From Berberis thunbergii (taxonomy: Eukaryota > Streptophyta > Magnoliopsida > Ranunculales > Berberidaceae): a stretch of 64,000 nucleotides of DNA. The stretch spans positions 1 through 64,000 of the forward strand of contig QNQO01008323.1 of NCBI GenBank assembly GCA_003290165.1, in the 5' to 3' direction. Below, one piece after another: positions 45,638 through 58,175 of this stretch (position 1 is the first letter of the stretch; every line of letters begins with the position of its first letter). Under the pieces are notes generated by a model. That model saw only the letters and a program-made list of their open reading frames with translations, was not told the DNA's origin and made no database searches. The position numbers and the translations under genes are program-made.

Positions 45638-47080
45638 GATATGATTTCAAAATTAGACGTCAGTAATAAAATATTTAGGGGTCCCTATTTACTAGGGTCA
45701 TTGTCGTATTAATTATTTCAATGACCTAGTCTTTAAAATTCAGAATAAGGTGCAAGGGGGAAAACACGGCTGTTATCTCCTGGTGGTAAATTGATTTTGG
45801 TCAGACATGTGCTATGTTCTATGCTAGTTTATACAATGACAACGACTTGTGTTCCTATCAAGGTTGTGAAGAACATCCAAATAATCGTATCTATTTTTTT
45901 TTTGGAAGATCATGAAGGGGAACACTAGCGCAAATGGGTGGCCTACAATCGACTCAATGTACCAGTGGATGAAGGTTGTTTGGGCGTCCGAGATCTAGCT
46001 ACAGTGGTAAAGGCCTTCATAGTTAAATCCTTGTGGAATTTAGTGTGCACAAATTCTTTATGGGCATTCTTCATGCAGAGAAAGTACATTTTAGCAGACA
46101 TCCCTTTAAGAATGCAGGAAGGAAAAACTAGCATGTCGCCATTTATCAGACAACTTTAGGAGGTTCACCATATTTTGAAAAATTTATCTACTTGGAAAAT
46201 TGGTGTTGGAAATGTTAGCTTTTACTGTGAAAAATGGGGTGCAGAATATTTTGAAAGAGTTGGTTGGGCTGCAGCAAAAGACAAATGGCCTTTTCTTTAT
46301 TGCATGAAAAGGTGAGCAATTTTCATCTCTCTTGCAAAGAAAGGCATTGGACTTCTATGAGAATAGGTTGCAACAAGAGGTGGGGGTTATTAATTCTAGA
46401 GTGTGGATGCTTACTAATGATGGGGAATTCAACATTAGGTCAATTTGTTATATTATCAGAAACATGGGTACTAAAGATGAGGCCTGGAAATTTCTATGGC
46501 ACCCTTTGATGCCGACAAAAATTTCTATTTTGTGTGGAAATTGGTCCATAGAGCGCTTCCATTAGATGGAGAACTTAGGCGTATTGGATTCAGTCTGGTG
46601 TCAAGATGTAGTTGTTGCTTGTTCCCAAGTTTTGAATCTACGAAACATCTCTACATTGAAGAAGCACTGCCTGATAAGGTATAGTCGCATTTTGAACTGG
46701 TTTTTGAAATGAGTACGCGCAGGCCTACCAAAGTGCCCACTATGTGCAAAATGTTCAGAAGAGCGGATAGATTCTCCCAGGTAGGGGTCCTTTATTACCT
46801 TACTCATTTCATTTTTTGGGAAATATGGTTACAAAGGAACAAGAAATTGTATGAGGACAAGGATTAGTCAACAAATTTTGTGGTTGTTCCAAGTTTACCA
46901 TTGGCTTAAGTTAGTGTCAAAATTGTTTATTCCTAAGAAAAAAGTTTTGATCCGGTTCTATTAAGGAAAGTGGGGATGACTCAGGTGTTGACAAAAGTTC
47001 AAGTGCCTTTGGTTTTATTCTGGACCTTCCCTCCATCTGGTTTTCACGTATTGAATGTTCACGGGTACGTCTTCAATTGA
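45638..47080 (+). pseudogene. LINE B, right part: RT end, zf-RVT and start of RNase H
   Basis: TRLLSPGGKLILVRHVLCSM follows the gypsy element, the same motif as LLSLGGRLVLIKHVL in LINE A. Then come LGVRDLATVVKAFIVKSLWN, FLWHPLMPTKIS, LPLDGELRRIGFSLVSRCSC and ESTKHLYIEEALP of the zf-RVT region. FPPSGFHVLNVHG near 47030-47065 is the beginning of RNase H. The copy ends there without a 3'UTR or poly(A), so it is truncated at both ends. Multiple frameshifts. Confidence 0.85.
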
Positions 47081-48942
47081 TTATAAAACAGCAAGGGGAA
47101 TATTCAAAAAGTCTATTATGAGAAACAGCTCTGGTTTTGAATAAAAACTTTCAGCTATTTTGTTGTTTATATTTCACTGATAAGTTGTTGCATGGGCGAC
47201 TATTCAATTTATGTACTCCATTTTGTTCATCCAACAAATAAGTTGAATGTATTAACAAAATCTCAAGTAAAAAAATAATAGAACTTCACTTAATTAGATG
47301 ATTGTATTTTGAACTGCGACAAGAGCAGATATATCTGCACAACTAAAACCCTATTCCTAATAACCCTAAGATTGACAAAAAAATTTTTAATTAATCTCTA
47401 GGAGAGGGGGGCAATTATGGAATGTCAGACATTTATTACTTGATCAAAAGATTTTACACATGTCGGGGTTACAATACGACTTTACCCGAAAAAACAAAAA
47501 ACATAGGGACTCGACCTAATTAACCAAATATAATCAAACAAACCAAGAAAAAGGGCCTAAACTTACCTGACATAATCAAACAATCCAAGCAACTATGATA
47601 CATTGCTAAGGATCTTGAACCCATATCTTGAACACATAAACTATCCAGCTGAATGAATCCCATGAACAAAACCTTTGCATTGCTAAACCTTGAACTATTT
47701 AGTTAGCTAGCAAAATGAACCTGCAAATGGTCTACCATCCAAGCTGAACTAATAAAAGCAATTGAAACTCCTTAGTCAGGCTGCTCTGTTTCAAACAGAT
47801 ACACCAATAAAACCATATCCTTCACCAAAGAACCCAATTGACAGCCAATAGCAGCAGCAAAATAAACTGCAAGTGCATGAAACTATTGCAGAAAAAAACA
47901 GCAGCAAATTACGCTAGAAGCAGCCTATTGTGAGATTTGTAGCTGCAAACAGCACAACCTGATGCCAATGGCATGACAGCTCAACGGTTAGAGCTTAGCG
48001 GATGGTACCACTAGGTCATGGGTTCAAATCCAGCTTACGACATCTTTATGAGTTTTGGGATCCTATAAATACCTTGTTTGCCTTTATAAAAAAAACAGCA
48101 CAACCTGATGATCCCCCAAAACTGCTGCAAAAAATAGCATGTACATGAACACCAACTGCATCATACTCATCACCATCACCCATTGAACGCCCTGTATTGT
48201 ATCCCCAAAACATCATTTCCATGCGTAACTAGCTCCACAGGGCATTGCCAAAACAGAGTCTAACAGAGTTTTTCCTCTATCCCTGAGCATCCCTTCTCCC
48301 TACCCAAAGTTGCGCAGAATTTCTTGAAAATCCCAGCTTTCTAATCTTGATCGACCCATCCTTTAAGCCATTAAAACTGATTCCACAACGCATCACCATG
48401 CAAGCCCAAGTCAAGCTCTCCTTTTGTAACCAATTTTCCTTCATAGAGTCTTGGGTTTTATTTGGGAGTGTATCCCAATCATAATCCCTTGTCCTCCTTT
48501 CTTTTTGAGCTAAACACGCCAAAGAGTTTGCAACCGTATACAATGGCACACTAACTGATTAGTAACTTCCCAAATCTATTCCCACCAATTGTTAACGAAC
48601 TAAGGGACCTTAATTTCTCTAAAGAACCATTGTTTCACCAACGTTGAGTCTGTTTGAATCATACCGTTTCGGAACCTACTACGCTTACAAATGTTCTGCC
48701 ATTCCAACAAGCTCGTGTTTCCGCCACATTATTAGAACCATGCCAAAAGTGAACATTTCTTGCTGCCACACAATTATCCACATTGAAGGATAGGACCAAG
48801 AGACATAAAATTTTCCCAGTACATAATTATCAAGGATGGCCACCTGTTTTCATTTTCTGCCCACCAGTGCGGTTGAATTGCTCACCATGAGCCCAATTTT
48901 CATTAAGAAGCTAACATTGCCTCTGGCAATCTTCTAAGTTCA
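47081..48942. other. Stretch without a recognised gene, apart from a SINE
   Basis: AT-rich at first. A minus-strand frame (48277-48549, 90 codons: MPLYTVANSLACLAQKERRT and on) continues in broken form toward 48940. I do not recognise it. It may be part of a decayed element in reverse orientation. Confidence 0.4.
47965..48093 (+). mobile_element. tRNA-derived SINE with a 17 bp target duplication
   Basis: Box A lies in ACAGCTCAACGGTTAGAGC and box B in GGGTTCAAATCC, 40 bases apart as in a tRNA. A 60 bp body follows and ends CCTTTATAAAAAAA. The insert is flanked by a perfect direct repeat AACAGCACAACCTGATG (47948-47964 and 48094-48110). The perfect duplication suggests a fairly recent insertion. 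Length 129 bp. Confidence 0.92.
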
Positions 48943-49275
48943 CACTACACCAAAAGGCCAGTTTAGCTACGCCGAGCTGGCCACAGTTTTAAACCGTTGG
49001 TTTAATTGTCACGATTAAAAACCGTAGCTATAATGACCAACGGCTTAAAACTGTGGAAAAAAAACTAGCAACGGTTGAAAACCGTTGGCTTATTGGCCAT
49101 GGCCACAAACCGTGGCTATAACTAGCAACGACTCAAAACCGTGGCTACTATTAGCAACGGCTTAAAACCGTGGGTACTACTAGCAACGGCTAAAAATCAT
49201 GGGTAATAGTAGAAACGGCTTAAAACCGTTGCAAAAAAAAACTTGGCCACGGCTTAAAACCATGGCAACCTAAAA
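48943..49275 (+). mobile_element. Left end of CACTA element B with subterminal repeats
   Basis: CACTACACCAAAAGGCCAG marks the terminus. At least eight units of (A/G)GCAACGGCTTAAAACCGT(G/T)G in both orientations follow. No matching right end (GGCCTTTTGGTGTAGTG) is seen in the window, so the element runs at least to the transposase gene at 53626-55371 or has lost its end. Confidence 0.8.
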
Positions 49276-49304
49276 AGCTGAAAAAAAAATTGGGAGGGCT
49301 ATTT

Positions 49305-49650
49305 TGGCGTTCGACTTCAACCTTCCCCTCCATTCAACTTCCCTCCATTCGACTTCCCTCCACTCGACTCCACTTCCCTGCTCCCTCGACTTCCCTCCTC
49401 TCGACTCCACTTCCCTGCTCCATTCGACTTCCCTGCTCCCTCCCTCGACTTCCCTCCATTCGACTCCACTTCCCTGCTCCCTCGACTTCCCTCCTCTCGA
49501 CTCCACTTCCCTGCTCCATTCGACTTCCCTGCTCCCTCCCTCGACTTCCCTCCTCTCGACTCCACTTCCCTGCTCCATTCGACTTCCCTACTCCCTCCCT
49601 CGACTTCCCTGCTCCTCCCTCGACTTCCCTCCTCGCCTCCTTCCCTGGAC
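49305..49650 (+). repeat. Pyrimidine-rich minisatellite with a higher-order period
   Basis: Units of TCGACTTCCCT(C/G)CTCC are arranged so that CGACTCCACTTCCCTG falls at 49365, 49402, 49461, 49498 and 49558, alternating 37 and about 59 bp, a higher-order repeat near 96 bp. All six frames are open here only because of the composition. It sits where CACTA elements carry their 5'UTR. Confidence 0.8.
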
Positions 49651-51281
49651 TTCCCTCCTTACTCGGCGTCTTCAACCTCCAAACCATTTGCAAAATTGAT
49701 CAGCGACTGCAACCTCGAAACCATTCTCTCGTACAGATACTCTCTCTTTGTTTTCTTTTTGATGAAATTAGGGTTCCTGAATCTAGAGTTTTTTTAATTT
49801 AGAGGTTATGAATCTCTAGGTTTCCTGAATTATTTGTTGAATCTGTAGGTTTTATTTAGATGTTTTTTGAAATTAGGGTTTGTATCTGGAATTTGACGTT
49901 ATTAAAGCTGATTTCAACTTGACTTCATAGTCGAGTTTGTAGTTCACAAGTTTCAATATGGTTATAGAACCTTAAAACCACGAGGGTTGCTAGAATAAGA
50001 CAATGTTGCAGGTGATGATTAGCAGTGGGAGAAGTAGATTTTGGGTCCTTGACTAGACTATGTGTGATCCCAGTAGCCTGGGCTTGGTGTAATTAGGTTT
50101 TTTCTCCAGGTTTCAATTGCATTTCTGATTTGGCAAAGGTAAACAAAATCAATATTCATCGAAATTTGTGTTTCACCTTAGTTGTTTGAAATTCACAGTG
50201 AGTATGACTTGTTCATCCTCTGAAAAAGTTAATTTTGCTACAATTAGATGGTGGTCAACAAGTTTCGTTCGGTCAAGTAAAGGAGAAAAACCAAGTAAAA
50301 ATGTTTCTTATAGGCCTTTTCGGTTAGGTTGTGTGTTTTCACCTACTTGGTTTTGTATGAAGCGTGGGGACTGGAAATACTATAAGGTTACTTGAGTCTA
50401 TTCATTTCTGGCCCAAGGTTTTAGCTAGGTTGAACCTCTTACTTCAAAATGGAGTCTCTTTCCTTTCCTTGTAGGAGAATTTTAATTATGTTGGTTGGTT
50501 ATGATATTTAGAAGGGAATTCACATACATACGTGGAACAGTTGTATTTAGTATGTTATATGGTACATGACATGGTACGTCGGACCTAATTTTGAACTTGC
50601 ATGGTAGCTAGTCAAATGTAGTTAGGACCACAAGTGCCACCATTTTCTCAATTTGTTCATCCATTCTCTTGATTCCAACCAACATATAAAGGAGTAGATA
50701 TTCTTCTGAGTATGAATGAGTACTTCTCAACTCTTCCACCCTGTAGTAGTCTGAGTGTAACATCATATGAACATTCTAACTTGTAAAACAATTTGTTGGG
50801 AATCCAAGGTCTTAAGTTTGAACCTAGATTTGGATTTTTGCAATAAGTATTAGTGTGTGTGATGACTCGCACCATGGAAAATCTCTAACCAACAAATGGA
50901 CTATAAACTTTGTCAATATGGGCAACTGGTATTACATCTTAAATTAATCTCTTATATATCAAACTGTTATCGCTTGTAAAATGACTTTCCAATGAAAAGG
51001 CCATAAATGGTTTTCTTTCCTTGAAAATATTATTTTGTTATTATCATGTCCAAGAGCTTATTTCTTTGAACTATCACCTTTAATTAGAAAATTTGAAGGT
51101 GATGACAAACATTCATGCTCATAGAAAAAGTAATTGCTAACAAAATAATTGTTACACAACGAGCAAAATCAAACTTAATTGACATGAGAATCGGTATATT
51201 TGACAAGGATTCAATGTTTATTTCTTTTTTACGCTTTCCATGTGCTATGTAGTGTGATTTTTCGAATTTTATTCTTAAGAA
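49651..51281. other. Intron-like AT-rich stretch
   Basis: Contains TTAGGGTTCCTGAATCTAGA-type leader words but no coding sequence that I recognise. Confidence 0.4.
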
Positions 51282-51410
51282 CAACTACAAGCAAGGCTGA
51301 CAGGAAAGCAACATTAGATGCAGCCTCATGGATGTTCAATATTGTTAGCTCTGTTGGAATTATCATAGTAAACAAAGCATTGATGGCTACATATGGTTTC
51401 AATTTTGGTA
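51282..51410 (+). pseudogene. Captured exon of a nucleotide-sugar transporter (URGT/UXT type)
   Basis: The frame [39 protein letters not shown] matches the N-terminal segment of plant Golgi UDP-rhamnose/UDP-galactose and UDP-xylose transporters, which exchange UDP-sugars for UMP. The match stops after TYGF; the sequence then turns into a T-rich stretch. Only the first membrane segment is present. It lies on the plus strand, like the transposase gene and the other fragments in this region. Confidence 0.85.
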
Positions 51411-51673
51411 TTTTCTGTGAACTATCAATGTTTTTTGTTTTTCATTTTCTTATGCTTTCTCCGTTGGAATTATCATAGTAAACAAAGCATTGATGGCTAC
51501 ATATGGTTTCAGTTTCGGTATTTTCTTTGAACTCTCAATGTTTTTTGTTTTTTCATTTTCTTATGTTTTCCATCTAGTTGCGTTCTTACTTTCAGTTTCG
51601 GTATTTTCTTTGAACTCTCAATGTTTTTTGTTTTTCATTTTGTTATGTTTTTCATCTAGTTGCGTGCTTACTT
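51353..51673 (+). repeat. Tandem duplication of the transporter exon end
   Basis: GTTGGAATTATCATAGTAAA begins a unit of 120 bp at 51353 that is repeated at 51473. A third partial unit starts at 51590 (TTTCAGTTTCGGTATTTTC). The copies are almost identical, so the duplication is recent. Confidence 0.85.
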
Positions 51674-51841
51674 TTAATGCATTTTGACCGAGAGGTTTTT
51701 TAAGCTGGAAAGCTTAAACTATTATCTTTAATTGCTCAAAAGATCTCCTAAAAGATAAAACATGCTGAGTGCAGATTCCTACACTCAATGTAATAACTCC
51801 AGCATTACATGGCAACTAGTGAAGTTTAGTAAGATTATGAG

Positions 51842-53062
51842 AAATCCTAAGCAAGTCAGTTGGCCCAAGGCTCCATTATGGGCTTTGGGGATACAAGATA
51901 TCCCAGTTTTGAGAAAGCTTAGTTGAATTGTTTTTTGGCATCCCCCTCCGCCAGATTTTGTTGCTCTTAATGTGGATGGGTCTTCCTGTAAGAACATGGC
52001 TGCTGGAGGTGTGATTATTAGAGATTCTAGGGGTTTTTTTGTTGCGGGGAATCAAATGTTTTTTGGTGTAGGCTCTAATAATAAAGCGGAAATTATGGCT
52101 CTAGCTGAGGGCCTCCGTCTCTGTCTCTCGTTGGGTTTTAAGCAGGTGTTTGTTCAGACGGATTAGAAAATTGTTTGTGGGTGGTTTAAAGGCAATTTTA
52201 AAATACCATGCCATTTGGAGAATATTTTAAAAGAAATCAAGCAGTTGGCGGAACAATTGACGTTAAATTGCTCCCATATTTATAGAGAAGCCAACGCGGT
52301 GGCGGATGCTTTAGCAAGTAGAGCACAACGAGATCATAAGACTGTCTTCTTCACTGCAAAGGATCTCCCTAGGAGAGTAGCAGGTTTATTAGTGCTTGAT
52401 TGTTGTCATACGACTTACATACGTCATGGGGAAGACTAGGTGTAGCAATGATGGGCAGAGGAAAGTACTGGATCAGAGTGATGGCAGGGCACTCTGCTGT
52501 AAAATAGAGTGTCCCCTATTTTTTTTGGAGCATGGTGCAGCTGCGGATGGTTCCTGCGGTCTGTGCGTGGCCTGGACTGCAGACAGTGTGTGCTGTCTTT
52601 TTCAGTACAAGCAGTGTGGGCGCAAGCTTCGCGCACTCTGAAGCTGAGCTGTGCTGAGCTAGGTAGACTGCCGAGGATAGGGACTCGCTGCGAGGCCGTG
52701 GCCTGCTGAGATGGTGTCGAGGAGCAGGGTGTTGTCCAGTGTCGAGGAGCTGGGTGTTGTCCAGTGTCGGCATGTGGCTTGCTAAGATGGTGTCGGGACG
52801 GTGGCTGCAAACTTTTAGTGCTGCTACGTCTCGGCATGCAGCGCTAAACCAGCTTTTGGTTTTTTGCATTTTGCTTATTCTCTAGTTTGCATATGTTTAA
52901 AGACAATTTTAGTTTTGGCTTGGAATTTTCTTTAGATAATTATACGGGTAACGTCGTAATGTACCCCCGTAGAGTATGTAAATCAATTTTTGATAAGTAA
53001 TGAAGGTCTGGCATTCCATAGTTGCCCCTCCCCACTGGAGGTTAATTTAAAAAAAAAAAAAA
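51842..53062 (+). mobile_element. 5'-truncated LINE (C) with poly(A) and target duplication
   Basis: The RNase H domain reads LNVDGSSCKNMAAGGVIIRD, SNNKAEIMALAEGLRLCL, FVQTD followed by a TAG stop, then HIYREANAVADALASRAQRD (catalytic D, E, D, D). A 600 bp GC-rich 3'UTR follows and ends in 14 A (53049-53062). The flanks TAAGATTATGAG (51830-51841) and TAAGATTTTGAG (53064-53075) form a 12 bp target duplication with one mismatch. RT and endonuclease are missing through 5' truncation, usual for LINEs. Confidence 0.92.
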
Positions 53063-53625
53063 ATAAGATTTTGAGTCTCTTCAGCTAGAAGGGATGCATG
53101 GTCTAACCATTGAATTTGGAAAGGGAAGAATTCATGTTATTAGTCAGGTTCTCAGCTACAAATATAAATGGACAATCTATAAGATGAGAGTTATTTCCAT
53201 TTTAACAAAGAGATTTTATTACTGTATCTAATTCAGAGTCCAAATCAATGAGGGTTTTTTTTTCTTTGTATGTGGATTTTTCATCATTTAGTGATTGGTG
53301 CTTCCCGTTCAATTGTCAAGTCCTAGTAGACTTTACTTCAGGCAAACAATAATAGAAACATATATTTTTTTTCCCATTATTTTTAAATGCTTTTATAAAA
53401 TGCAACTTATAATGTCTTAAGAACAACTTTAATCAGATTTCCAAAGTATAGTACAATATTACATTCATCATTTTATTGGTTTGCTCTCTAAAACTAAAAT
53501 AGATTCATTTTATTACATCCTTAGTATCTTTTTTTTCAAGAAATTCCTTTCGTGTAATTTATTTGTTTGTCCCCCTAAAACTAAAATAGATTCATTTTCC
53601 TCATGTTGTAGGATAATTGATAGAA

Positions 53626-55371
53626 ATGGATAGTACTCGCGGCAATCTCTCCACCATTGATGTCACTACATCTACAAATGATGATAGTGAAGTTAAAAAG
53701 ACCATACAGTTCAATGTCCACGGTTTAGCAGTTGGACCTGGTGCTAGAAATTTCAATAAAAACATTGGAAAGCTTGTTGAAACCCTTGTGCCCATCAAAT
53801 TCAAGGGTTGGCACCATGTTACTGACAACTACAAAGAGGATGTGTGGAATGGCCTCAAGGTGAGATTTTACATCATTGATTTTCATAATGTCTTATTTTA
53901 TTGTCAACTTATATCTCAATGGCTTATTTGCAGCGTGAACACGACATCCCAAATTATGTGAAAAGGAGTGTGCATTTGAAAATGCCTGAATATTATAGAA
54001 GCTTCAAGGCAGATCTTAGGAAGAATTATTTGGATAAGTATCCTACCATTGAGGAACAAGAGAAGCATGTTCCAAATGGTGTAAGAGAGGAGGATTGGAA
54101 GGAGTTTGTTTGCTATGAGAGCACCCCTGAAGCAAAGGCAATTAGAGCCCAAAATGCAAAAAATAAAAAGGCTTCAAAGTATGTATGGGGGGGTGGCCAA
54201 AAGAGTGCTGCAGAAGTAGAATATGAAATGGTAATTGAGTTTCTAGCTACTAGTACAATAATAACCATTTAACTATATAGGCTGAGACTAATCTTTCAAG
54301 TATATAGGTTGAGAAGAACCTTTATGGGGAACCAGTCACACGCACTGACATATGGATTGTTTGTCACACAGGAAAGGATGGAAAACCCACACATGGTGCT
54401 GAACTATATATGGTATATGCCCAATGATGTCTTTTATACACAATTCTTAATTTACTTTGTAGTTGTTTGAATATTATTTGTGTCCTGATTTTTTTAATTT
54501 TTCATTCTTTTGAAGGAACAAGTTAAAGCAAAAAAAAACCGCCTTGCAAGAATCTTCAACACAGGGTACCACTGACCTCACTATTGATAATGATCCTATA
54601 AGCCAAGTATTTGGCCAAGAAGAAAGGGGACGTACTCGTTGTGTTGGAACCACCGTCTCTAAAAGGAAGTATGATGCTGCACTTTCCGCTCGTTCATTGC
54701 TTTTGGAAAAAACATTGGAAGTAAAAAAATTTAGCGAAAAATATGATAGATTGGAAGAAAATGTTAGATGGATACGAGAGAGACTTGAAAGTGGAACTTA
54801 TGTGAGACCATCAACAAATGAGGGAACACAAGGGGGGACACAAAGAACTGAAGATACACCGTCATCCCGTGCACAATCGACAAGGTAACCAGAAAATCCA
54901 TTACCTCCATCTCCATTACCACCATCTCCATAACCTCCATCTCCATTACCACCATCTTCATTACCATCATCTTCTCAAGGTGTTGCGAGGTTTCCTTCTC
55001 CAAGCAAACCTGTTCCTTCAGTGTCAAGGACTTATAAAGTTTGTGATTGGGAAAAGAATGTCATTGCGATAACAATAGAGGTTGTAGATCCTATCCATCG
55101 ATTCTCTTGCGCTTGTCATGGATCATTGAACCCTGCAACAAATATTAGACTTTCCTTATGCTTCAAATTCAGGACTGAGGTGAAACTTTACAAGAGTGAT
55201 CCAAAAGGAGACATGATGGGGGATTTGGACTTTGGTGATTTCTTCGTATGGTGTAAAAATCATGTATAACTTGATGATTGATAGTTACAACTATGTTGGA
55301 AGCAATGTAATGGTGGCAGCAAAAGAGGAGCTGAGTAAAATACACTACGGGCACGTGATTGTTCATTTTAA
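53626..55371 (+). CDS. CACTA transposase-type protein (plant Ptta/En/Spm family)
   Basis: Exons 53626-53859 (MDSTRGNLSTIDVTTST, NVHGLAVGPGARNFNKNIGK, WHHVTDNYKEDVWNGLK), 53934-54231 (EYYRSFKADLRKNYLDKYPT, WKEFVCYESTPEAKAIRAQN), 54308-54412 (TRTDIWIVCHTGKDGKP) and about 54516-55371. The last exon has a coiled-coil (LLLEKTLEVKKFSEKYDRLE), a PLPPSP repeat (54895-54975) and a C-terminal part near HVIVHFK. This is the plant transposase family that binds CACTA subterminal repeats. A frame change near 54541, a TAA in the repeat and a TAA at 55267 mean that it is probably broken or that my exon model is wrong there. It belongs most likely to CACTA B. Confidence 0.8.
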
Positions 55372-55461
55372 GGTAACTAGCTGAAGCTTAAGTGCAAGTA
55401 TCTATAGACTTAAATTATGTTTGAGAACAAATTTTCAATTTTATGTCTGTATTTACTGCAG

Positions 55462-55533
55462 TGACCTTGCTCAGAATCAACTCACTGGTGAGATTCCAAG
55501 GCTAATCTATTGGAATGAAGTTCTTCAGTATCT
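55462..55533 (+). pseudogene. Captured LRR exon of ERECTA-type receptor kinase
   Basis: Exactly 72 bp with a TACTGCAG acceptor and a GTGAGT donor. It reads DLAQNQLTGEIPRLIYWNEV then LQYL, diagnostic for ERECTA-family receptors that control organ growth and stomatal patterning. A single LRR is present and undamaged, and it lies 90 bp after the transposase gene on the same strand. Confidence 0.9.
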
Positions 55534-56441
55534 GTGAGTATTCATCCATCACTACTAGTAGCTCTGAGACTATGTTTTCTGTTTAACTGAAATATTACTG
55601 TTAAGTTTGATCTTTAGTAGTCTTTTTATGCTAAAAGATAACGTATTTGCATTCTTATACAACCAATTCCCAAAATATGACAGAGAAACATAATTCCTTA
55701 TGTTGCAAACTCCATTTTTCAATTGCTGACTTGTATTACCATGTATTGATATATTACAAGTTATAATATCACATAGGTTTGATTAGAACTATATAAAAAA
55801 AGTTCTAGTTGTGGGTGCAATTACTGAACATTGTAGGCTATTTCATTGACTTTTATTTGCTTGCGGACCATTAGTATTCAATGATTTCATTATTTGGAAG
55901 AACTTGCAATAATGATTTGCAAGAATTAATCAGCTTATATCTTGATGTGGAAAGTGTAGAAAGTGTGGTTGTAGTGCAAGGAAGTTGTTGTGATATGTGA
56001 AGGAAGGAAGTTTCCATGTGCGTGGGCATATCACATATCCTCCTTGGTCTATATAAATCCATCTTGTTTGAATTGGCTTCCAATTTATTTTTCCTTGTTA
56101 AGTCTTCTGCTTGACCCCTTTGTTATTCTCCAAAGTTCAAACAGCTAATGTAAGTGAATGTTATTCTTTCTTGTGAAGTTGAGTTTCCTAATTTCTAAAT
56201 TGTTTAGTTGTATACTTGTTTCGCTAATTTCGGACTCTTCAGGCTGATGCTGTTTAATATGATTGAAAATGTTTTTATAGATCTACTTTCATTACTCAAA
56301 TCGAATAAGTTTTCCAAGTTAAAATATTTGCAGCATTGATTCTACATGCCTTCCACTGATGATGAGAAATATTTGGCGAATTGCGCTTTTTTTATTTATT
56401 TATTTAATCTTGTGGCGCTTTCCTTTTTTCTGAAATTTCAG
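55534..56441. other. Intron-like spacer
   Basis: AT-rich, no recognised coding sequence. It ends in the splice acceptor CTGAAATTTCAG. Confidence 0.4.
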
Positions 56442-57700
56442 TCATGGGAGAAAACAATTGATCAATTTAAGCTAGGAGAAGGAGTAATGCCAGCGAGCTT
56501 CAAAGTACTTCATGATCCTGTTAGAAATAATGAGACCTTACTTGCAGATTTTGGTGAAAGTGCAATAGGAAGAGTTGTTCCTGTTGACTCTGGATTTTGG
56601 TGGATTATATTGCTTCGTGCATACACAAAATCTACAGGAGACTCTTCCTTAGCTGATTTACCAGCTTGTCGGAAGGGCATGCGTCTCATTTTGAGTTTAT
56701 GCCTATTAGAAGGATTCGATACATTTCCTACTTTGCTATGTGCTGATGGTTGTTCCATGATTGATCGCAGAATGGTGAGTTTCTCTTATCATCTTGTAAT
56801 GTTCACTAGTCGTAGGTGTGTATGCTTTATGTTTTTAACTCTGCATTTTGAAATTTTGAAATAGATGAATTATTGACTCTTGAAGGCAATCTTCAATAAC
56901 TTAGTTTCCTCAAGCTGAGATGTAAACCCCTTACTAATATGTTCTGTCTCTTTATTGCTTTAGGGTGTTTATGGGTATCCTGTTGAAATACAAGCTCTTT
57001 TCTTCATGGCTTTAAGATGTGCACTGCCTTTACTCAAGCAAGATGAAGAGGGTCAAGAGTTTGTGGAGAGAATCGTCAAACGCCTTCATGCACTAAGATA
57101 TCACATGAGAACTTATTTTTGGCTTGACCTAAAGCAACTTAACGATATTTATCGGTTTAAAACTGACGAGTACTCTCACACTGCAGTCAACAAGTTTAAT
57201 GTCATGCCTGATTCTCTTCTAGATTGGGTATTTGATTTCATGCCGACACATGGTGGCTACTTCATTGGAAATGTTAGTCCTGCAAGAATGGATTTCCGTT
57301 GGTTTTGCTTAGGTAACTTTATTGCAATTCTTTCATCCTTGGCAACCCCTGAGTAGTCTGCAGCTATTATGGATCTTATTGAGTCGCGCTGGGAAGAATT
57401 AGTTGGAGAAATGCCACTTAAGATTTGCTATCCAACCATAGAAAGTCATGAATGGCGGATTGTTACAGGCTGCGATCCAAAAAACACTAGATGGAGTTAC
57501 CACAATGAAGGGTCTTGGCCAGGTAAGGAATTTGATTATCGATATTACAAGTAGTCACATAGTTAACCATATGATCCCAAGTCATGACATTTGATCTATT
57601 TATTTTAGAATATTGATTATAAATGAGATTTTGCATTTTTTTTCCCTTGGACAATGTTCTACTATGGCTCCTCAATTTGCTGCTCCCTCCTTTATCAGTA
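56442..57700 (+). pseudogene. Captured exons of alkaline/neutral invertase (GH100)
   Basis: The enzyme splits sucrose in cytosol or organelles. Exon 56442-56774 reads [40 protein letters not shown] and [18 protein letters not shown]. Exon 56964-57522 reads [80 protein letters not shown] and [13 protein letters not shown] third block near 57655 (VLLWLLNLL) starts the next exon. A TAG at 57354-57356 replaces Gln of ATPEQSAA. The N- and C-terminal exons are missing. At about 300 residues it is the longest host fragment here. Confidence 0.93.
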
Positions 57701-57714
57701 AACACTGGAGATAA

Positions 57715-58175
57715 TCCGGTGGTAACTGAAAGGGAAGGGATGATCCGAACACTGCAGCACAGAGCGCGTCCCAAGCAGGGTGCATTGCAGTTTCAGCGTG
57801 CTCTGCATTGCAGACAGAGTGCGATGTTGATCCAGACAGAGTGCGATTCAGTGTGTCTGTTGTACGTGTTGTTTCTGACCGTAGCGGCTTTCAGTGTGCG
57901 CGGTTAACACACCGGTTTTGAGCTGAGGTTGAGGTCTGCTGGGAGGCTTGCGGGTTTTTCTGCACGCTGCTGCGAAACAGAGCTTGCGTTGGTGCTGTCC
58001 GGGTTGCTGGGAGCGGACTGCTTGGGCTGACTTCATTTGGTGCTTTAAGTTTGGCATGGACATTCTTCCTGTCTTAGTCCAGGTTTGCTCTTTTATATTT
58101 GGATTTTGTATGTCAATGTTATTTATTATTATTTTGTTTATTATAACACCCTTACCCATTTCAATGACAGGTAGT
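57715..58175. other. GC-rich block of uncertain origin
   Basis: Its composition and words such as GCAGACAGAGTGCG resemble the 3'UTR of LINE C (52440-52860). It could be a LINE 3' fragment inserted in the invertase fragment, ending near 58170. No poly(A) or target duplication is clear. Confidence 0.3.

Noticed and set aside
47965..48040. tRNA gene on the plus strand
   Set aside because: It has Pol III boxes but no acceptor stem, and the perfect 17 bp flanking repeat shows a SINE insertion.
49270..49802. Long overlapping ORFs on both strands rich in SREQGSG or STSLPCS repeats
   Set aside because: They come from a low-complexity pyrimidine minisatellite that lacks stop codons in all frames. 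No protein family fits.
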